This document shows, in pieces, positions 1 to 13,384 of a stretch of 64,000 nucleotides of DNA. Both the position numbers and the translations under genes were made by a program. Origin of the DNA: Megaleporinus macrocephalus (taxonomy: Eukaryota > Chordata > Actinopteri > Characiformes > Anostomidae); contig CM038716.1 in NCBI GenBank assembly GCA_021613375.1, positions 4,859,684 to 4,923,683 on the forward strand, given 5' to 3'. The notes under the pieces were generated by a model. That model had not been told where the DNA came from, searched no databases, and worked only from the letters and a program-made list of their open reading frames with translations. The first letter of the stretch is position 1, and each line of letters starts with the position of its first letter.

Positions 1-1356
1 CAGGGTCCTTCAGCATTCCCTGTTGGGCTCACACCAGATGGTCAGGTATTCCTAGCTGGGGCTTACTTTGGACCGGGACGAGTAATTGTGGCCAGTCATG
101 AAAGTTACTTGGGTCGAGAATCACTGTCCACTTTCATGACCAATGCTGTCCACTGGCTTGACAAAGGGCGTAATGGGATCGTCGGAGTCGTACCTGAACT
201 GAATCATGTCTGCTCTCTGCTAAGTAAGTCAGGACTACAATGCCAAGTGACTGACTTTAATTAGAGCTTAAGCATCTTTGTCTGTACCTCATACGATGAC
301 ACCCAGTGTAAAGAGATCCAGGAGTTTGTTGCTGGCGGTGGTGGTCTCCTAATTGGGGGTCATGCTTGGTGGTGGGCTCATTGCAATCCTGGCCGAAATG
401 TAATGACAGATTGCCCTGGAAATCGTATCCTCAGCAAGATGGGTTTGTGCCTTTTGGAGAAAACTGTGGAAGCTGGGGTGTACAAGGCTCCACAGGTGAA
501 GCAAGATGGCAGTGCCTCTACTCGGCTGTATCATTTCCAGGATTTGCTTCATCATTTTGCCGGGCATGTGCTCCAGGGCCAACAGCTAGGAGATTATGAA
601 AAACAATATCTGAAGAAGCTCGGCAATGATTGTGCCAGTTATCTCCGCATGCAGGCATTCGACTGTGACACTTATAAGTCAGCAGTTGTACTTCTCACAG
701 ACATAATCAAGGCAAGATTTCCACAGATGTCTCCTACACGTCCTGTTGCAAATGCAGAGGATCACCTGCTACTCCGTGTGGGGACTGAGTTGTTTTGGCT
801 CAGTGAAGACACAGAACTTCTGTCATATCTCATCAAAGACATACCTAACCTGCCAACTGTGTCCAATGCAAGAGTCTGGATCAGTGCTAGTACAGCAGGT
901 AAATACCTTCTTGCAAGCAATTCATTTTTGTTTGTAATTACAGCATTCTCTAAAATTGCCTGTATTTTCCCTACAGATAAAAGTTATGCTAGCAGATGAA
1001 AAATGTGGATCTTCTTGGTATGTGTATAGATCTGCATTCCTCCCATCCTCTATTAATTATTTATTGTACATTTAGATAACTGTACTTGTTACTGGTTCTT
1101 TTATGGCTTCCATTGTAGATGGACAAAATATATCATTCTAATCTGACTAAAATCCAATAAGAGTCTGACATGCCAAAGCTGTGGTAAACCATCCAAAAGG
1201 GTCTTATATATATGGAGTGTTTGCTTGTTTCAGATGATGAAGAATGGATAAGCACAGGCCTGTATCTTTCTCCTGGAATGAAGACTAACGTAACAGTGCC
1301 TGGGTCAATAATAGGAAAGGGTTGGGCAGTATTGTTTCATTGTATTTATTATACTT

Positions 1357-1362
<6 letters not shown>

Positions 1363-1406
<44 letters not shown>
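1363..1406. repeat. (TA)n microsatellite in TCAF copy 1 intron
   Basis: An uninterrupted TA run lies just after the second exon-like block. The intact copy has a longer TA run at the matching place (14735-14794), so the run predates the duplication. Confidence 0.95.
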
Positions 1407-1408
<2 letters not shown>

Positions 1409-3006
1409 GATAATTGCTGTTTAACTGACCTAATATGCAACGTGTTGAGCTTATGGTGAGAGATGCTACAAACCTTTTTACCACCAAAAATTTTACCACG
1501 GCTGCATGTTTGATATTTGTAAAGAACTGAAACGAGCTCCCGTGGTCTGTGTGTCTTTCCCTTTGGAAAAAGAGAATCTGCAAGTTTGTAATCTGGGAAG
1601 GACTCATATACCTGATCGCACCTCCTAGAAGTTCAGTACATGAGATGGAGGTTGTGATACAAACAGCCATAAAAGCACCGTACTACAAGTCTGGTAAATG
1701 AATTAATGACTTATTTATTTTTAGTAAGCAAAAATTTTGTTTTTAAAGTGCACGGTAAGAGTAAAATGTTAACAATTCTCTCAGGATTGACCAGTGTATC
1801 TGACTGGATTGTTGAGATCCGAAAGGCACCTGCACCTTGGGCAGAGCTGGAGTTTAAGAATCTCATCATCACCTTGCCATCAAAGGTGATACGACACCTG
1901 GACCATCCGGACAAAGTGGCCACTCTCTGGGATTCCATAATGAGGAGTGTAGCTGACTTGGCTGTTATGCCTGCGAAGTTTACCCGCAAGGAACGCTTCG
2001 TTGCTGATGTTCAGATCTCTGCTGGTCTGTATCATGTTATACTTTGTCAGAACGACTTTAATGGGAGAACCATTCCCACCACCAGTAGTGATTACATGAT
2101 GTATCAACATTTACCATGATTAAGTAATTACATTACTGAAAGATGATGGTCTTGTGTCTACAGGCTTCATGCATTCAGGTTACCCCATTATGATGCACTC
2201 AGAGTCAGCCCCAGACTTGGTAAAACCATATGCTGCTGGTGAAAGTAATTTTTGGACACCTATCCATGAACTGGGCCATAACCAGCAGCGCTCAGTTTGG
2301 GAGTTCCCACCACATACTACTGAGTGTACCTGTAACCTGTGGTCTGTATATGTACACGAGGTGGTGCTTGGTGTGAAAAAGGCAAAGGCTCATCAGGAAA
2401 TGACAGCACGCAGACGACTGAGCCGAATTAGGAAATACGTCATGAGAGGCCGAAATCTGAAGGACTGGAAAGACTGGACAGCACTGGACACTTACATGCA
2501 GGTCAGTACGACTTGACTGCTGAATGCCAGTCAGGATTTGTATTGCTTAGAGGCTGAGCTTGTGAGATTATTTCGACATTTTACATGCAAATAGTCATTT
2601 CTTTAATTTTATGAAAACTCAGTATGCAGGTAAGTGATGTAGGATTTAAGACTTGTCAGTTTGCTGAGCAGCCCTTAATGGCCTCAGCATTTCCTTTCAG
2701 AGGAATAACTAACAAAATGTTCCATTGCTGCATTAGTTTTCCATATTTTTGTTTTTACTGTTAAAAAATACTGTTAGAATCTTAATAAGCTGCTCTGTGC
2801 CAGTTCAAGAAAGCAGCCTAAACCATCCCTTACAACTTCAGCATAAATGGTCAGGGCTAAACTGCTGTAAGCTGAATAGGTGGATATGAATGTAAATGTA
2901 TTGGTATTCATGACATTACAAAACCAGTTATTTCAAAACAGGCTGATTTTGCTGCTTAGTTTTCATATACTGGCTGTATGGACTGGTGAGAGAATGGATA
3001 GTTTTG

Positions 3007-3275
3007 AACTTGATGGTTTATGGTTTTGAAAAAAATTACATACAGTGTATCAACTGCAAAAAATGTTATATAAGATTTTAACATACCGCTATCACCCGTG
3101 TGTTTTGATCTGATTTTTTAAACTTGATGGTTTATGGTTTCGAAAAAAAAAATTACTAATATAATACTACTACAAAGTGTATCAACTTAAAAAAATGTAT
3201 CGATTTTAAAAAAATGTGATATAAGATTTTACCATAACGCCATCACCTGTATGTTTTAATCTGATTTTTTAAAAG
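3007..3275. repeat. Tandem duplication of the last-exon acceptor region in TCAF copy 1
   Basis: About 115 bp starting AACTTGATGGTTTATGG at 3007 is repeated, diverged, from 3121 up to the acceptor at 3275. The intact paralogue has this stretch only once, just before 16992. Confidence 0.75.
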
Positions 3276-3524
3276 CTGCAAGAACAGTTTGGCTGGGATG
3301 CCTTCAAGAAAGTCTTTGCTGCTTACCATGATATGACAGACGTACCAAAGGACAACAAAGGCAAAATGAACCTGTACGCTGCAACCTTCTCAGAGGTGGT
3401 AAAGATGAATCTGACCTCCTTCTTCAAAGCCTGGGGCTGGCCCATACAACCTAGCACAGAAGAGAAATTGTCCAGCCTGCCTGCGTGGGAGAACCATCCT
3501 CTGGTCCAGTATGCTGCCAAATGA

Positions 3525-5300
3525 GGTGCGAGGTTCCTGAAAAAACAAACACAGATTTCTCGTCTAGACAATTGGTACACAGAACAGCAAAACAAAATCC
3601 TGTTACCAAATATTGGAACACAGTGGCCTTCTGTCTATTCTCCATCAGAGCAGAAGAAAGGTTAAATGGTCCAAATTAGACAGTTTTTTAGTCAATCTGC
3701 CTGGAAAAGTATTTTTTCCAACCACAGATCTTCCAGCAGTACAATGATCCATCTTAAACTGCTACACTGACCACGGAATCAAGCTTCTAACAGTGTCAGA
3801 TCAGGGTTGAGCTGAAGAGGAGAGTACAAAATTGAAAACCTAATATGGAGAGAGTCTGTACTGATGAGTCTCTGATTCCTTGATGATTCCTTGATGCTCT
3901 GGATCCTGCAGTCTCATCAAGCGTTAAAGACTCATTATAGACTTATTGGTGTTATGTTGGGAGAAACTACACAAAGTACCAAATGCAGTGGTGCCAGCAA
4001 GTGAGGAAAAAAAAAAACCAACACGCATATTTTTAAAAATATTTTTGGAACTTTTTTTTTACTTACTCATATACTATCACATACAAATTACATATATCCA
4101 CATACCCAGTGTGATTTTTGTGTTTATGGCCCAAACATTGTAGAGTTGACTGTATACAGACAGGTCAGTAACTAATTAGACTGAGACACAATTTGAAATG
4201 GTTGACTATAGTCGATAGTTCAAGGCATTTACCAAAAATATTGCATTTCTTGGTAAACTTTATACATTCTAAACAGTTTGCACAGGTTTCAGTGCAAAGC
4301 ACGGTTGTAAATTCAAATCATACCATAAGTAAACAGTAATACAGGAAATAAAGTGAGCATTTTTTATGAAATACAGTCTAACACGCGGGAAGCAGTGTAA
4401 GATACAGAGGACAAGTAGAAGTACTTTTATCACAAATTACGTTCTTGTTCTTAGCATGACAATGAGAGAAGCTGGACAAAGAGCACAGCCTAATCGGCGT
4501 CAGTAATCAGGACACAAGAAGCAAATCGGTCATTCTCATTACTGCATATTCACATTACTCCACTGGCTGCACTGGCTGCAGATGGAAATAAAAATATTTA
4601 AATGAACTTTTTTTACAGGTTTGAAAGACAGTTTACCCACAGTGGTCGATAGTCTTTTCACTAGATCATATCGGTACCACTGTGCAGACAGTCTGTCCAC
4701 CCACTGTCTGTCCAGGGAAAATAATACTCAGTCAGGTAGACTCAGTCGAGAGTGATGATGCTAAGGCAGAATTAAAGCCACATCTGGTTTCTTTCTATTG
4801 TTTTTTTTTCTATGTAATGAATTTATTAATTCTAAACCTTGATTTATCATTTTTTTCTCCACTCCACTGTAGGTTTCCACTAACATAAATATATCTATAT
4901 ACTTATATACTGTACTGCTGATTGCAGGACAGATAAAAATCAGTGGCAATGCATTTGACAGCTGTATGTGTTTAAAAAGCTTCATTATATATGTATTAGG
5001 AGCTTTAAAAAAGGTTTATTGTTGCTAGCTTTTTTTCTAGTCTGTTTGTTTATTATTTTCCCTCTTTTTGCTCTTTTAACCTCGATTTTGAGTTACAGTT
5101 TTTGAGGAAAAAAATTGTACATTTTTTATTGGTTAAAAATGAAATTATCATTATTTGCCTTTTTACAATTTTCCTAACCTTTTTAGTAAACGTTTTATAT
5201 AAATCAGTTATTGTTTCATTTTAATACTGTTAGTATTAGCAATAAAAATCAGCATTGCATTGAAATACCCTAACCTAGTTGTTTCTGCAGCCTTCCAGTT
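3525..5300. other. 3' flank of TCAF copy 1, paralogous to 17241-18890
   Basis: There is no coding potential. Stretches such as the one around 4454 (AGCATGACAATGAGAGAAGC) and the one at 5240-5290 recur at about 18440 and 18825 in the same order, so this is the non-coding part of the segmental duplication. It probably includes the ancestral 3' UTR; AATAAA at about 4346 is a possible old polyadenylation signal, with a counterpart near 18335. Confidence 0.7.
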
Positions 5301-5737
5301 CAATTTGTCACATCCTGCCTTGTTTTCCTGCCTGTCTGTCTTTGTTTACATTCCCTTGTCTGTCCCATGTGCTTGTGTTTACGTTTTTCGCCATGTGGTT
5401 CTGTTTGTTTTGTCGTGTGCTCCTTGTCTCCGCCCCTCACCTGTTTCCTATGTGTGGTCCCTCCTGTTTTCAGGTGTTCCGTGTTCCCTGTGTTATTTAA
5501 TCCCGCTGTTTGTCCCTGTCTTTGTCAATCTTTCTCATGGTCTTGTTCCTTTGTTTTGTTTCCTGGTTTTCCTGTAAGGTTCCCTTGGCTTCCTCCTGTT
5601 CATCATGTCGGTATGTCTTAGTTCCTGTTGTTTGTTTAGTATTTTGTATTCCTGTTTCTTTTGTTTTATTTTTTATTATGTATTCCAATAAAAAGGCTTT
5701 GCGTATGTATCCGCTTCCCTCACCCTGCGACACAATT
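5301..5737 (+). mobile_element. Solo LTR (427 bp) with 5-bp target duplication
   Basis: The element runs from TGTCACATCC at 5306 to CTGCGACA at 5732. It starts with TG, ends with CA, and is flanked on both sides by CAATT (5301-5305 and 5733-5737). It is C/T-rich and has an AATAAA polyadenylation signal about 45 bp before its end, which gives the + orientation. The paralogous block has the unoccupied site at about 18880-18895 (CCAGTTCAGTTCTTATTC). No internal region remains, so this is a solo LTR left by recombination. Its middle part resembles the minus-strand LTR at 60345-60565. Confidence 0.85.
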
Positions 5738-6915
5738 CTTATTCACCAGCCTCTTGTTTAAATTTTTCAATTCCATCTTAAATGGCGCAGCAGTTACACT
5801 CTAACCTAAAGTGCATACTCTTGCAATATTTAAGGTGACAAAAAAACTGGTGAATGTTCAGCCTTGTGTGATACATTTGCTTTTTCTGTCTTATCTTTAT
5901 ACAGTCTGTAAGAAGATTGGCTGAATTCTTGCTGAACCCATTTGTTCAGTCAATCATAAGAATATAAGACTCATATTGTCACATAATAAATAAAATCATA
6001 AACCTACATCATTTAAACAGGACAGCTGATCTTTATATCCTGGGATATAAAAGATTCATGATAAGTAGACCAATAGAAATGCTTCAGATTAGCTTGGAAA
6101 CATTTCTGGATCTATTAAATTACATTAAACCTAATAATATTTTGGTCTCTTGTAAAATTACTTTTTCGGAGATACTTGTTTGTTTTTCTTTGCACAGTGA
6201 CGATAATGCTTTTACTGCATTATTAACTGATCATAGGAAATCAAATTCCTTACTGTTGCAAAAAATATTCTTAAAAAATGGTATCTTTAAGCTTCTACTT
6301 CAAAATAGACAAATAATGATAATAATAAACTAGTTAGCCTATTTTGGGGTTAAAATATTATTTTAACATATTAATGGCCAGATCTAGCTGGTTGTTTATG
6401 GACTCATATGTTGTTTTTTTTGTGTACCTAAGTGTTTAACACTTCTGTAAGCATTTTCTAATCAATCACAAGGCTGAAATCTCTTGCTCTGCCCACACAA
6501 AACAGTTTCAGCGAAAGTTAATGATTTAATAAAAGCTTGAAAAGGATGTAATCATTATAGAGACGATTACTACATTGATTATTAAATGAATTATAATGTA
6601 CAAAACACAAATCTGCTTGGAAAATGTTTATCCAATCTTTATTATCACCATGGTTAATTAGCAAATTAGCAGCTAGTGGTGTGATAAGTTAGTGGCCAGC
6701 AGTTAGCTTTATAAGGCTTAATAAGTGTTTAATAATGAACACTTCAAATATGCAGAGGTTTGTGATGTATAACAGTGGAAACTGGTTATTTCACACTAGT
6801 CACTGTTTAATCATGCTGTAATTGGCAGCAGGTAAACTACTAACTACTGAACTTTAAAGGCTTTGTAAAGGAATTAGAATGTCCCCTTATACCCAAGTGT
6901 ATATACAAAGGTAAA
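5738..6915. other. Duplicated flank, paralogous in pieces to 18890-27001
   Basis: The order of similarity is 5738-5870 to 18890-19045, 5960-6430 to about 21225-21720, 6437-6570 to 24300-24470, and 6580-6915 to 26680-27001. The parts of the second block that hold the signal-peptide exon and both Ig exons have no counterpart here. No gene is seen in this stretch. Confidence 0.75.
5769..5839. repeat. Short palindromic element (family also at 7482, 8618, 18923)
   Basis: Arms of the type TTCCATCTTAAATGGCGCAG and their reverse complement enclose about 20-30 bp. The copy at 18923-18998 is clearest, with arms CAGTTCCAGCTTAAATGGTG and CCATTTAAGATAGAACTG. Other copies are at 7482-7548 and 8618-8688. 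This looks like a tiny MITE. Confidence 0.65.
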
Positions 6916-7895
6916 AAAAATCGGCTAACATAAAATTTTTAATTCTAAATGTTGAATTAGTGTCAGAACTGAACACAATCTGCTCTAAACATACAGTACT
7001 TTCACTCGGAGCACAAGATTGCGTCTTCTAGAATGAAATCCGTTTGTACTGCAGCGCCCCTTAGAGGAGGGTCTCTGGCAATTGGATGGGTCTCTGATTG
7101 GCTGGTTTACAGTGAGACACCACGATGATCACACAGAAGCTACCTGTTGAAATAGATACAGACTCTGTCCTCTTACTATTTAGTTAGCTATGCTAATGTT
7201 AGTTACTCGGAGTGTTAACTAACATAACCTATACTAGCTGCTCGCTTTCCATCTCGACATCAACACAAAGTAGATTAAAGTTGTTACTGAGTGTGAAACT
7301 TTCAGTATAAGATGATCTGCTTCAACCAGCACACAATGATACACTCACATAGCATGGCTGCTACTTTTGGTTTCCTGTGGGAGTTGTGATGCTAATAAAG
7401 TGCTAAAAGCTGAGCGAAGCTGTTCGAAGTTGTTCAAGGTTTGAGAAACTGTCTGGACTGAAATGCTAAATGTCCTACTCCATTCCACCTTAAGTGGTGC
7501 TGCAGTTACATTTTGTTGCCTGTGTAAGCTGCAGCGTTTAAGGTGGAACGAAACATCTGATTAAACAGCTGGAAAATAGGAAGAAAAATAGATTTCAGCC
7601 TCATTTAAAGATGAACATCCTCCATGTAATGCTGACAGTCTGGTTCTTCAGGAAGGGAATGAAAAGTGCCGACATCACCATCACAGCCTACAGCGCTAGA
7701 TTTCTACACATAGTCCACCACTTGCGCTGCTGATGCTCTGTTGTTGTGGTTGTATGTGAATGTTGAGGGTGTAAATATTAATTAATCTATTACATAACAG
7801 TTACAATTTCTTTTGTAAATGCAGGACGTGTATCTGAATGAGGAACAACAGTGAGGTTCACGGGAGCTCAGTTCTATGTTCTGAACTTTTCTTTA
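6916..7895. other. Unassigned non-coding DNA
   Basis: Similarity to the second block stops at about 6915. Apart from the palindromic element at 7482-7548, I see no gene and no repeat I can name. Confidence 0.6.
7482..7548. repeat. Short palindromic element, second copy
   Basis: ATTCCACCTTAAGTGGTG near 7482 is matched by the inverted GTTTAAGGTGGAA near 7536-7548. It is the same family as 5769-5839. Confidence 0.65.
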
Positions 7896-7919
7896 AACAC
7901 AATTTTGTCCAGCAAAGCC

Positions 7920-9900
<1,981 letters not shown>

Positions 9901-10849
9901 AAACAATAGTAAGAAACCTTATATCTTGAGACCATGATTTTATTGTTTTGTGATCTTGAGGTAACAAAAGTTAAATAAACTTAAAGATAAAAAAGTGTTC
10001 TCAAGCTCAAAAGTTATTTTGAGATCACAAGACAGTTAAGTTTTGATTTTGACTGAACAATTTTGTTATCTTGATATCAGTTAAGTCTCAATTTCAAGAT
10101 GATGATAATAATAATATTTATATAACCCAACAAACACAGTTATGTATTAACAACCCATTGTTTTGGTGACCACAACATTACCACAATGTTTAAGTGTAAT
10201 TCCTCAGAAGGCTTTATTAATGTAGTGGCAACCTTGTCTGTATGTCATCATCTTATCACATCTTAGAATCTTTCATAATGTTGTGCATAGACCTCCACGG
10301 AGTTTTGCTAAGCCTGCCGTCACTCAGACCAACAAGGCTGCATTTATTAGAGGCAGTGTTGATGACGTCATGATGACCTTTAATAACTTCTCTATATACA
10401 AATTAATTTGACTGTCAAATGTGATTTGTGGAGTTCCTCTTTATAAGGAGAGCTGGGTTTGTTCTATACATTGTACGTTGTGTATACATTTTGTAATTTA
10501 AGGTGTGATTTAAGGTCTGATTTCACCCCAAAACCAAGCACACCTGCCATAAGAAACTTTTCAGCCTTGTTTGACTCCTGAACGGAAATTGCTTTTCTTT
10601 TCTTGATCTTTTGACAGATTCTTGCTGAATCTGTTTACACAGTCAGTCGCAGAACAGCTCTTTCTCATTTCAGATATTTTGTGCTTTCGCTGCGTTCACA
10701 TTCAACGCTAACGCTGACCACCCAGTTAGTCTTTCTGCCACTCAGTGAGTGCAATCACACCACCGTGCTAGGCCTCGTCACTCCCACAGGGATGTGGTTA
10801 GCACTTAAGAGTGCTGTCAAGAGTGGTGCCAGGGCAGTAGTCTCTGTCT
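9901..10849. other. Non-coding DNA with a dispersed repeat at about 10560-10800
   Basis: The stretch 10560-10800 resembles 19045-19190 (shared TTCTTGCTGAA-type words, then the pattern CGCTAACGCTGACCACCCAG). The stretch 9876-9985 resembles 11047-11290. No gene is seen. Confidence 0.55.
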
Positions 10850-11010
10850 CAACATCAGTAAAACAAAGGAGTTGATAGTGGTCTACAAGAAGCCCCAGAG
10901 GGCCAACCTCCCCAATATATCAATAGTGCCATAGTGGACAGAGTCAGCAGTGTTAAGTTCCTCAGCATATTCCCAAAGTGGCAGAGTAAAATGGTATTAT
11001 TTATATTATT
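10850..11010 (+). mobile_element. LINE (L2-like) reverse transcriptase fragment
   Basis: The translation around 10855-10915 reads like the stretch after the polymerase core of L2 elements (SKTKELIVVYKKPQR, compared with [14 protein letters not shown] in the intact element at 24481-26331). It runs into stops. This is a short relic. Confidence 0.6.
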
Positions 11011-11302
11011 CATTATTATATATGGGTTGTCAATACATAACTGTGTTTGTTAGTATCCAGAACAGCCAGTGAACCTACATAGGTTTTTTTATATATGGTG
11101 CTGATAATGTTAAAATAGTGGAAAACCTAAATAAACAACATTTTTTTGTTATGGGGACTGTTTTACAGAAGCCCAGAGAGGTCAGCCGGTAGTTATAACC
11201 TTCTGGACTGTTATTTTGAGACCATGACTTAATTGTTTTGTGATCTTGAGATAGCAAAAGTGAAAGAAACTTAAAGATAAGAATCTTGAGATTACACGAC
11301 AA

Positions 11303-11515
11303 ATACTGGACTACAGGAAACTGCAGAGGGCCACAGAGTGGCCACTCTCCCCAATATCAAGAGAGTCAGCAATTTTAAGTTCCTCAGGGTACACCTCACT
11401 GATGACCTCGCCTGGTTGCTACACTAATACAATTGTGAGATCTGCCCATCAGCGTCTCTTCTACCGGAGTAGGCTCAGGAAGTTTGGACTGCCTCCTGAC
11501 ATATAATAACAACCA
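11303..11515 (+). mobile_element. LINE (L2-like) fragment
   Basis: Degenerate frames match the same L2 region. One reads DYRKLQRA, and a later one reads HQRLFYRSRLRKFGLPP, which parallels the [17 protein letters not shown] segment of the element at 24481-26331. Several frame breaks are present. Confidence 0.65.
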
Positions 11516-11529
11516 TTTCAATGCAATTC

Positions 11530-12215
11530 AGGGCAGGGTGGTTCTGTGTGGAGTGTGTATGTTCTCCCCGTGCTCGAGTGGGTTTCCTCCGTGTACTCCA
11601 GTTTCCTCCCACAGTCCAAACACATGCATGTTAGGTTGATTGGTCACTCTAAACTGCCTGTAGGTGTGAGTGAGTGTTGGCTATGTGATGGAAGACACGC
11701 TACAAGACGCTTCTCTGTCCTGGCACCCAGATGGTGGAACGAACTTCCACTGGCTGTCCGAACAGCGAATTCTCTCGAGGTCTTCAAATGCAGACTGAAG
11801 ACCTATCTCTAATTGCACTTTATCTTCTAGGAGCACTGGATAAGTATTGCACTTATACTGTATGTAGTCTTGTATTTATTCTCTTCTCTGTAGGTGTTCC
11901 AGTCTTGCTAGGTATTGTCTTTTTTCTAGGTATCAGTACTGGCCCTGTGTTTATGGCAGTGTTTGAGTATAGAGTGGTTTGGACTTAAACTTGTTTGTAC
12001 TAGATAGAGATTCATACTCTAACCGAACACTAAGCACTTTTGTAAGTCGCTCTGGATAAGAGCGTCTGCTAAATGCCGTAAATGTAAATGATGGACTGGC
12101 GAACTGTCCATGGTGTACCCAGCCTTCACCCGATGACGCTGGGATTCGCACCAGCTCCCCCGTGACCCTGACTAGCGGGATTAAGCGGCTGATAATGAAT
12201 GAATAGATGGATTCA
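11530..12215 (+). mobile_element. Common fish interspersed repeat, split by a nested LINE
   Basis: The left part has the well-known phrase GTATGTTCTCCCCGTGCTCG and TTTCCTCCCACAGTCCAAAC. The right part starts ATGGACTGGCGAACTGTCC at 12091 and ends in an ATGAATGAATAGATGG-type tail near 12210. The two halves would be continuous without the 11692-12089 insert. Confidence 0.75.
11687..12094 (+). mobile_element. 5'-truncated LINE 3' end nested in another repeat, 5-bp target duplication
   Basis: The insert spans 11692-12089 and is flanked by GATGG on both sides (11687-11691 and 12090-12094). It begins inside the C-terminal end of a LINE frame (FSVLAPRWWNELPLAVR, stop near 11812), followed by a 3' UTR. 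That ends in the ubiquitous fish tail GTCGCTCTGGATAAGAGCGT and a short AAATG repeat. Confidence 0.75.
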
Positions 12216-12436
12216 TTTTGCTAATAATCATTTAAACATATTTGCTATTTTGAAATGTGTAACCCGGACTAAGACTGCGTCAACTTAACCCATTTCAGAA
12301 AACTCTTAAATGTTAATACAGTTCAATTATTTTGCTTAGAAAATAGAATAAATGCGTTGTGCATATAGTATAATACCATATCAGGTTCAGGTATTAATAA
12401 TAAACTGATAATAAATTGTTAAACTGTTAATACTGT

Positions 12437-12640
12437 TCGACCAGAGGAGGATGGGTCTCTGCTTGTGAGTCTGGTTCTTCCCAAGATTTCTTCCTCCAGT
12501 TTGTGAGGGAGTTGTTGGCTTGCTCACAGTGAATAAAGTGCTGTGACTTCATGTTTTCATGCTTTTAAACTCCTGTAAAGCTGCTTTGTGACAACATCGT
12601 TGTAAAAAGTGGTATACAAATAAACTTGACCTGACTATAT
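12437..12640 (+). mobile_element. LINE/SINE 3' end
   Basis: The stretch runs from GACCAGAGGAGGATGGGTCT to AAATAAACTTGACCTGA and includes AAGCTGCTTTGTGACAACAT. This is a very common 3' terminal segment in fish retroposons. No coding part is attached. Confidence 0.75.
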
Positions 12641-13384
12641 AATATTTTGAATGTGTAACATTCCCGTATTCAGACACGTTAACATAATTTCAGTGCATGT
12701 TCATCTTCCCAACATAAAGTAATTAGATGTGATAAAGTGGGACCATCATAAGGGGGTGCTTCTCTGTAAACAATACTGGGGCACAAAAGGAAATATGAAT
12801 AGAAACATGTACTCCAAGATATTTAATTGACATAGTTGACATAATAGTTTTTAAGATGGCGATACCAAATATGAAGCCATAAAACTCAAGACTGATTTCT
12901 AAAAATGTTCAAGTTGTCTTGAGTCCATAAGAGGGAGCCATACAGCCTTGCTGAACTATATATGGTTTCACAAGAAGAACCGACCAAAAGTGAATCCCAA
13001 TGCTGCAAAAAACTACTTCTTGCTGTAGACAAAGCTGTAATAGCCAAAACTGACTTTGTGATAAAGTATAATTTGGTGGTGTCTGAATATTTTGTTTTGA
13101 AGCATAGTTTGGTTTTTGCTCATAAATGCTCAATTTTCTATACATATTTATTAGTGCAAAGTCAAACTTGGAATGGAAACATGTACTGCAAGTATATTTA
13201 TTACCAAAAACACAAAAATATACCTGTTTTTCTAAAAGTATGTGTCTATATGATAAGGACATGGTCATGTCTGTTTTATCACACCAAAGCTGCCACTTCA
13301 TCCAGGAAAGCCTCTGAAATCATTATCATTCCTGTGTTGTTGTTTTCACTGCTGATTATATCTCTACTTATTCTTTTGTCCCAG
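12641..13384. other. Region upstream of the intact TCAF exon block
   Basis: No N-terminal TCAF exon is recognisable. The open frame at 12962-13408 is A/T-driven and resembles nothing. A strong pyrimidine tract with CCAG at 13381-13384 looks like a real splice acceptor, so at least one exon should lie further upstream. Confidence 0.6.

Larger units (their letters stand above)
1..3524 (+). pseudogene. TCAF-like (TRPM8 channel-associated factor) C-terminal exon block, degenerate copy 1
   Basis: Six blocks align with the intact paralogue at 13385-17240: <1-898, 1234-1328, about 1522-1693, 1785-2024, 2164-2501 and 3276-3524 (TGA stop). Three lesions are visible. Codon 262-264 is TAG where the paralogue has a lysine codon. 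A 62-bp deletion before position 1522 removes the acceptor of the third block and its first 40 or so coding bases. A 2-bp loss near 1594-1599 (CTGGGAAGG against CTGTGGGGAGG) shifts the frame. The donor after 1328 is also weakened, because the last exon base is A instead of G. The M60-like motif HELGH is still readable in the fifth block. The left end is cut by the window, so N-terminal exons may lie outside. TCAF proteins are intracellular partners of TRPM8 in mammals; this copy cannot make the full protein. Confidence 0.9.

Noticed and set aside
5260..5761. Overlapping cysteine/valine-rich frames at 5260-5761
   Set aside because: They fall inside the T/C-rich solo LTR and have no independent support.
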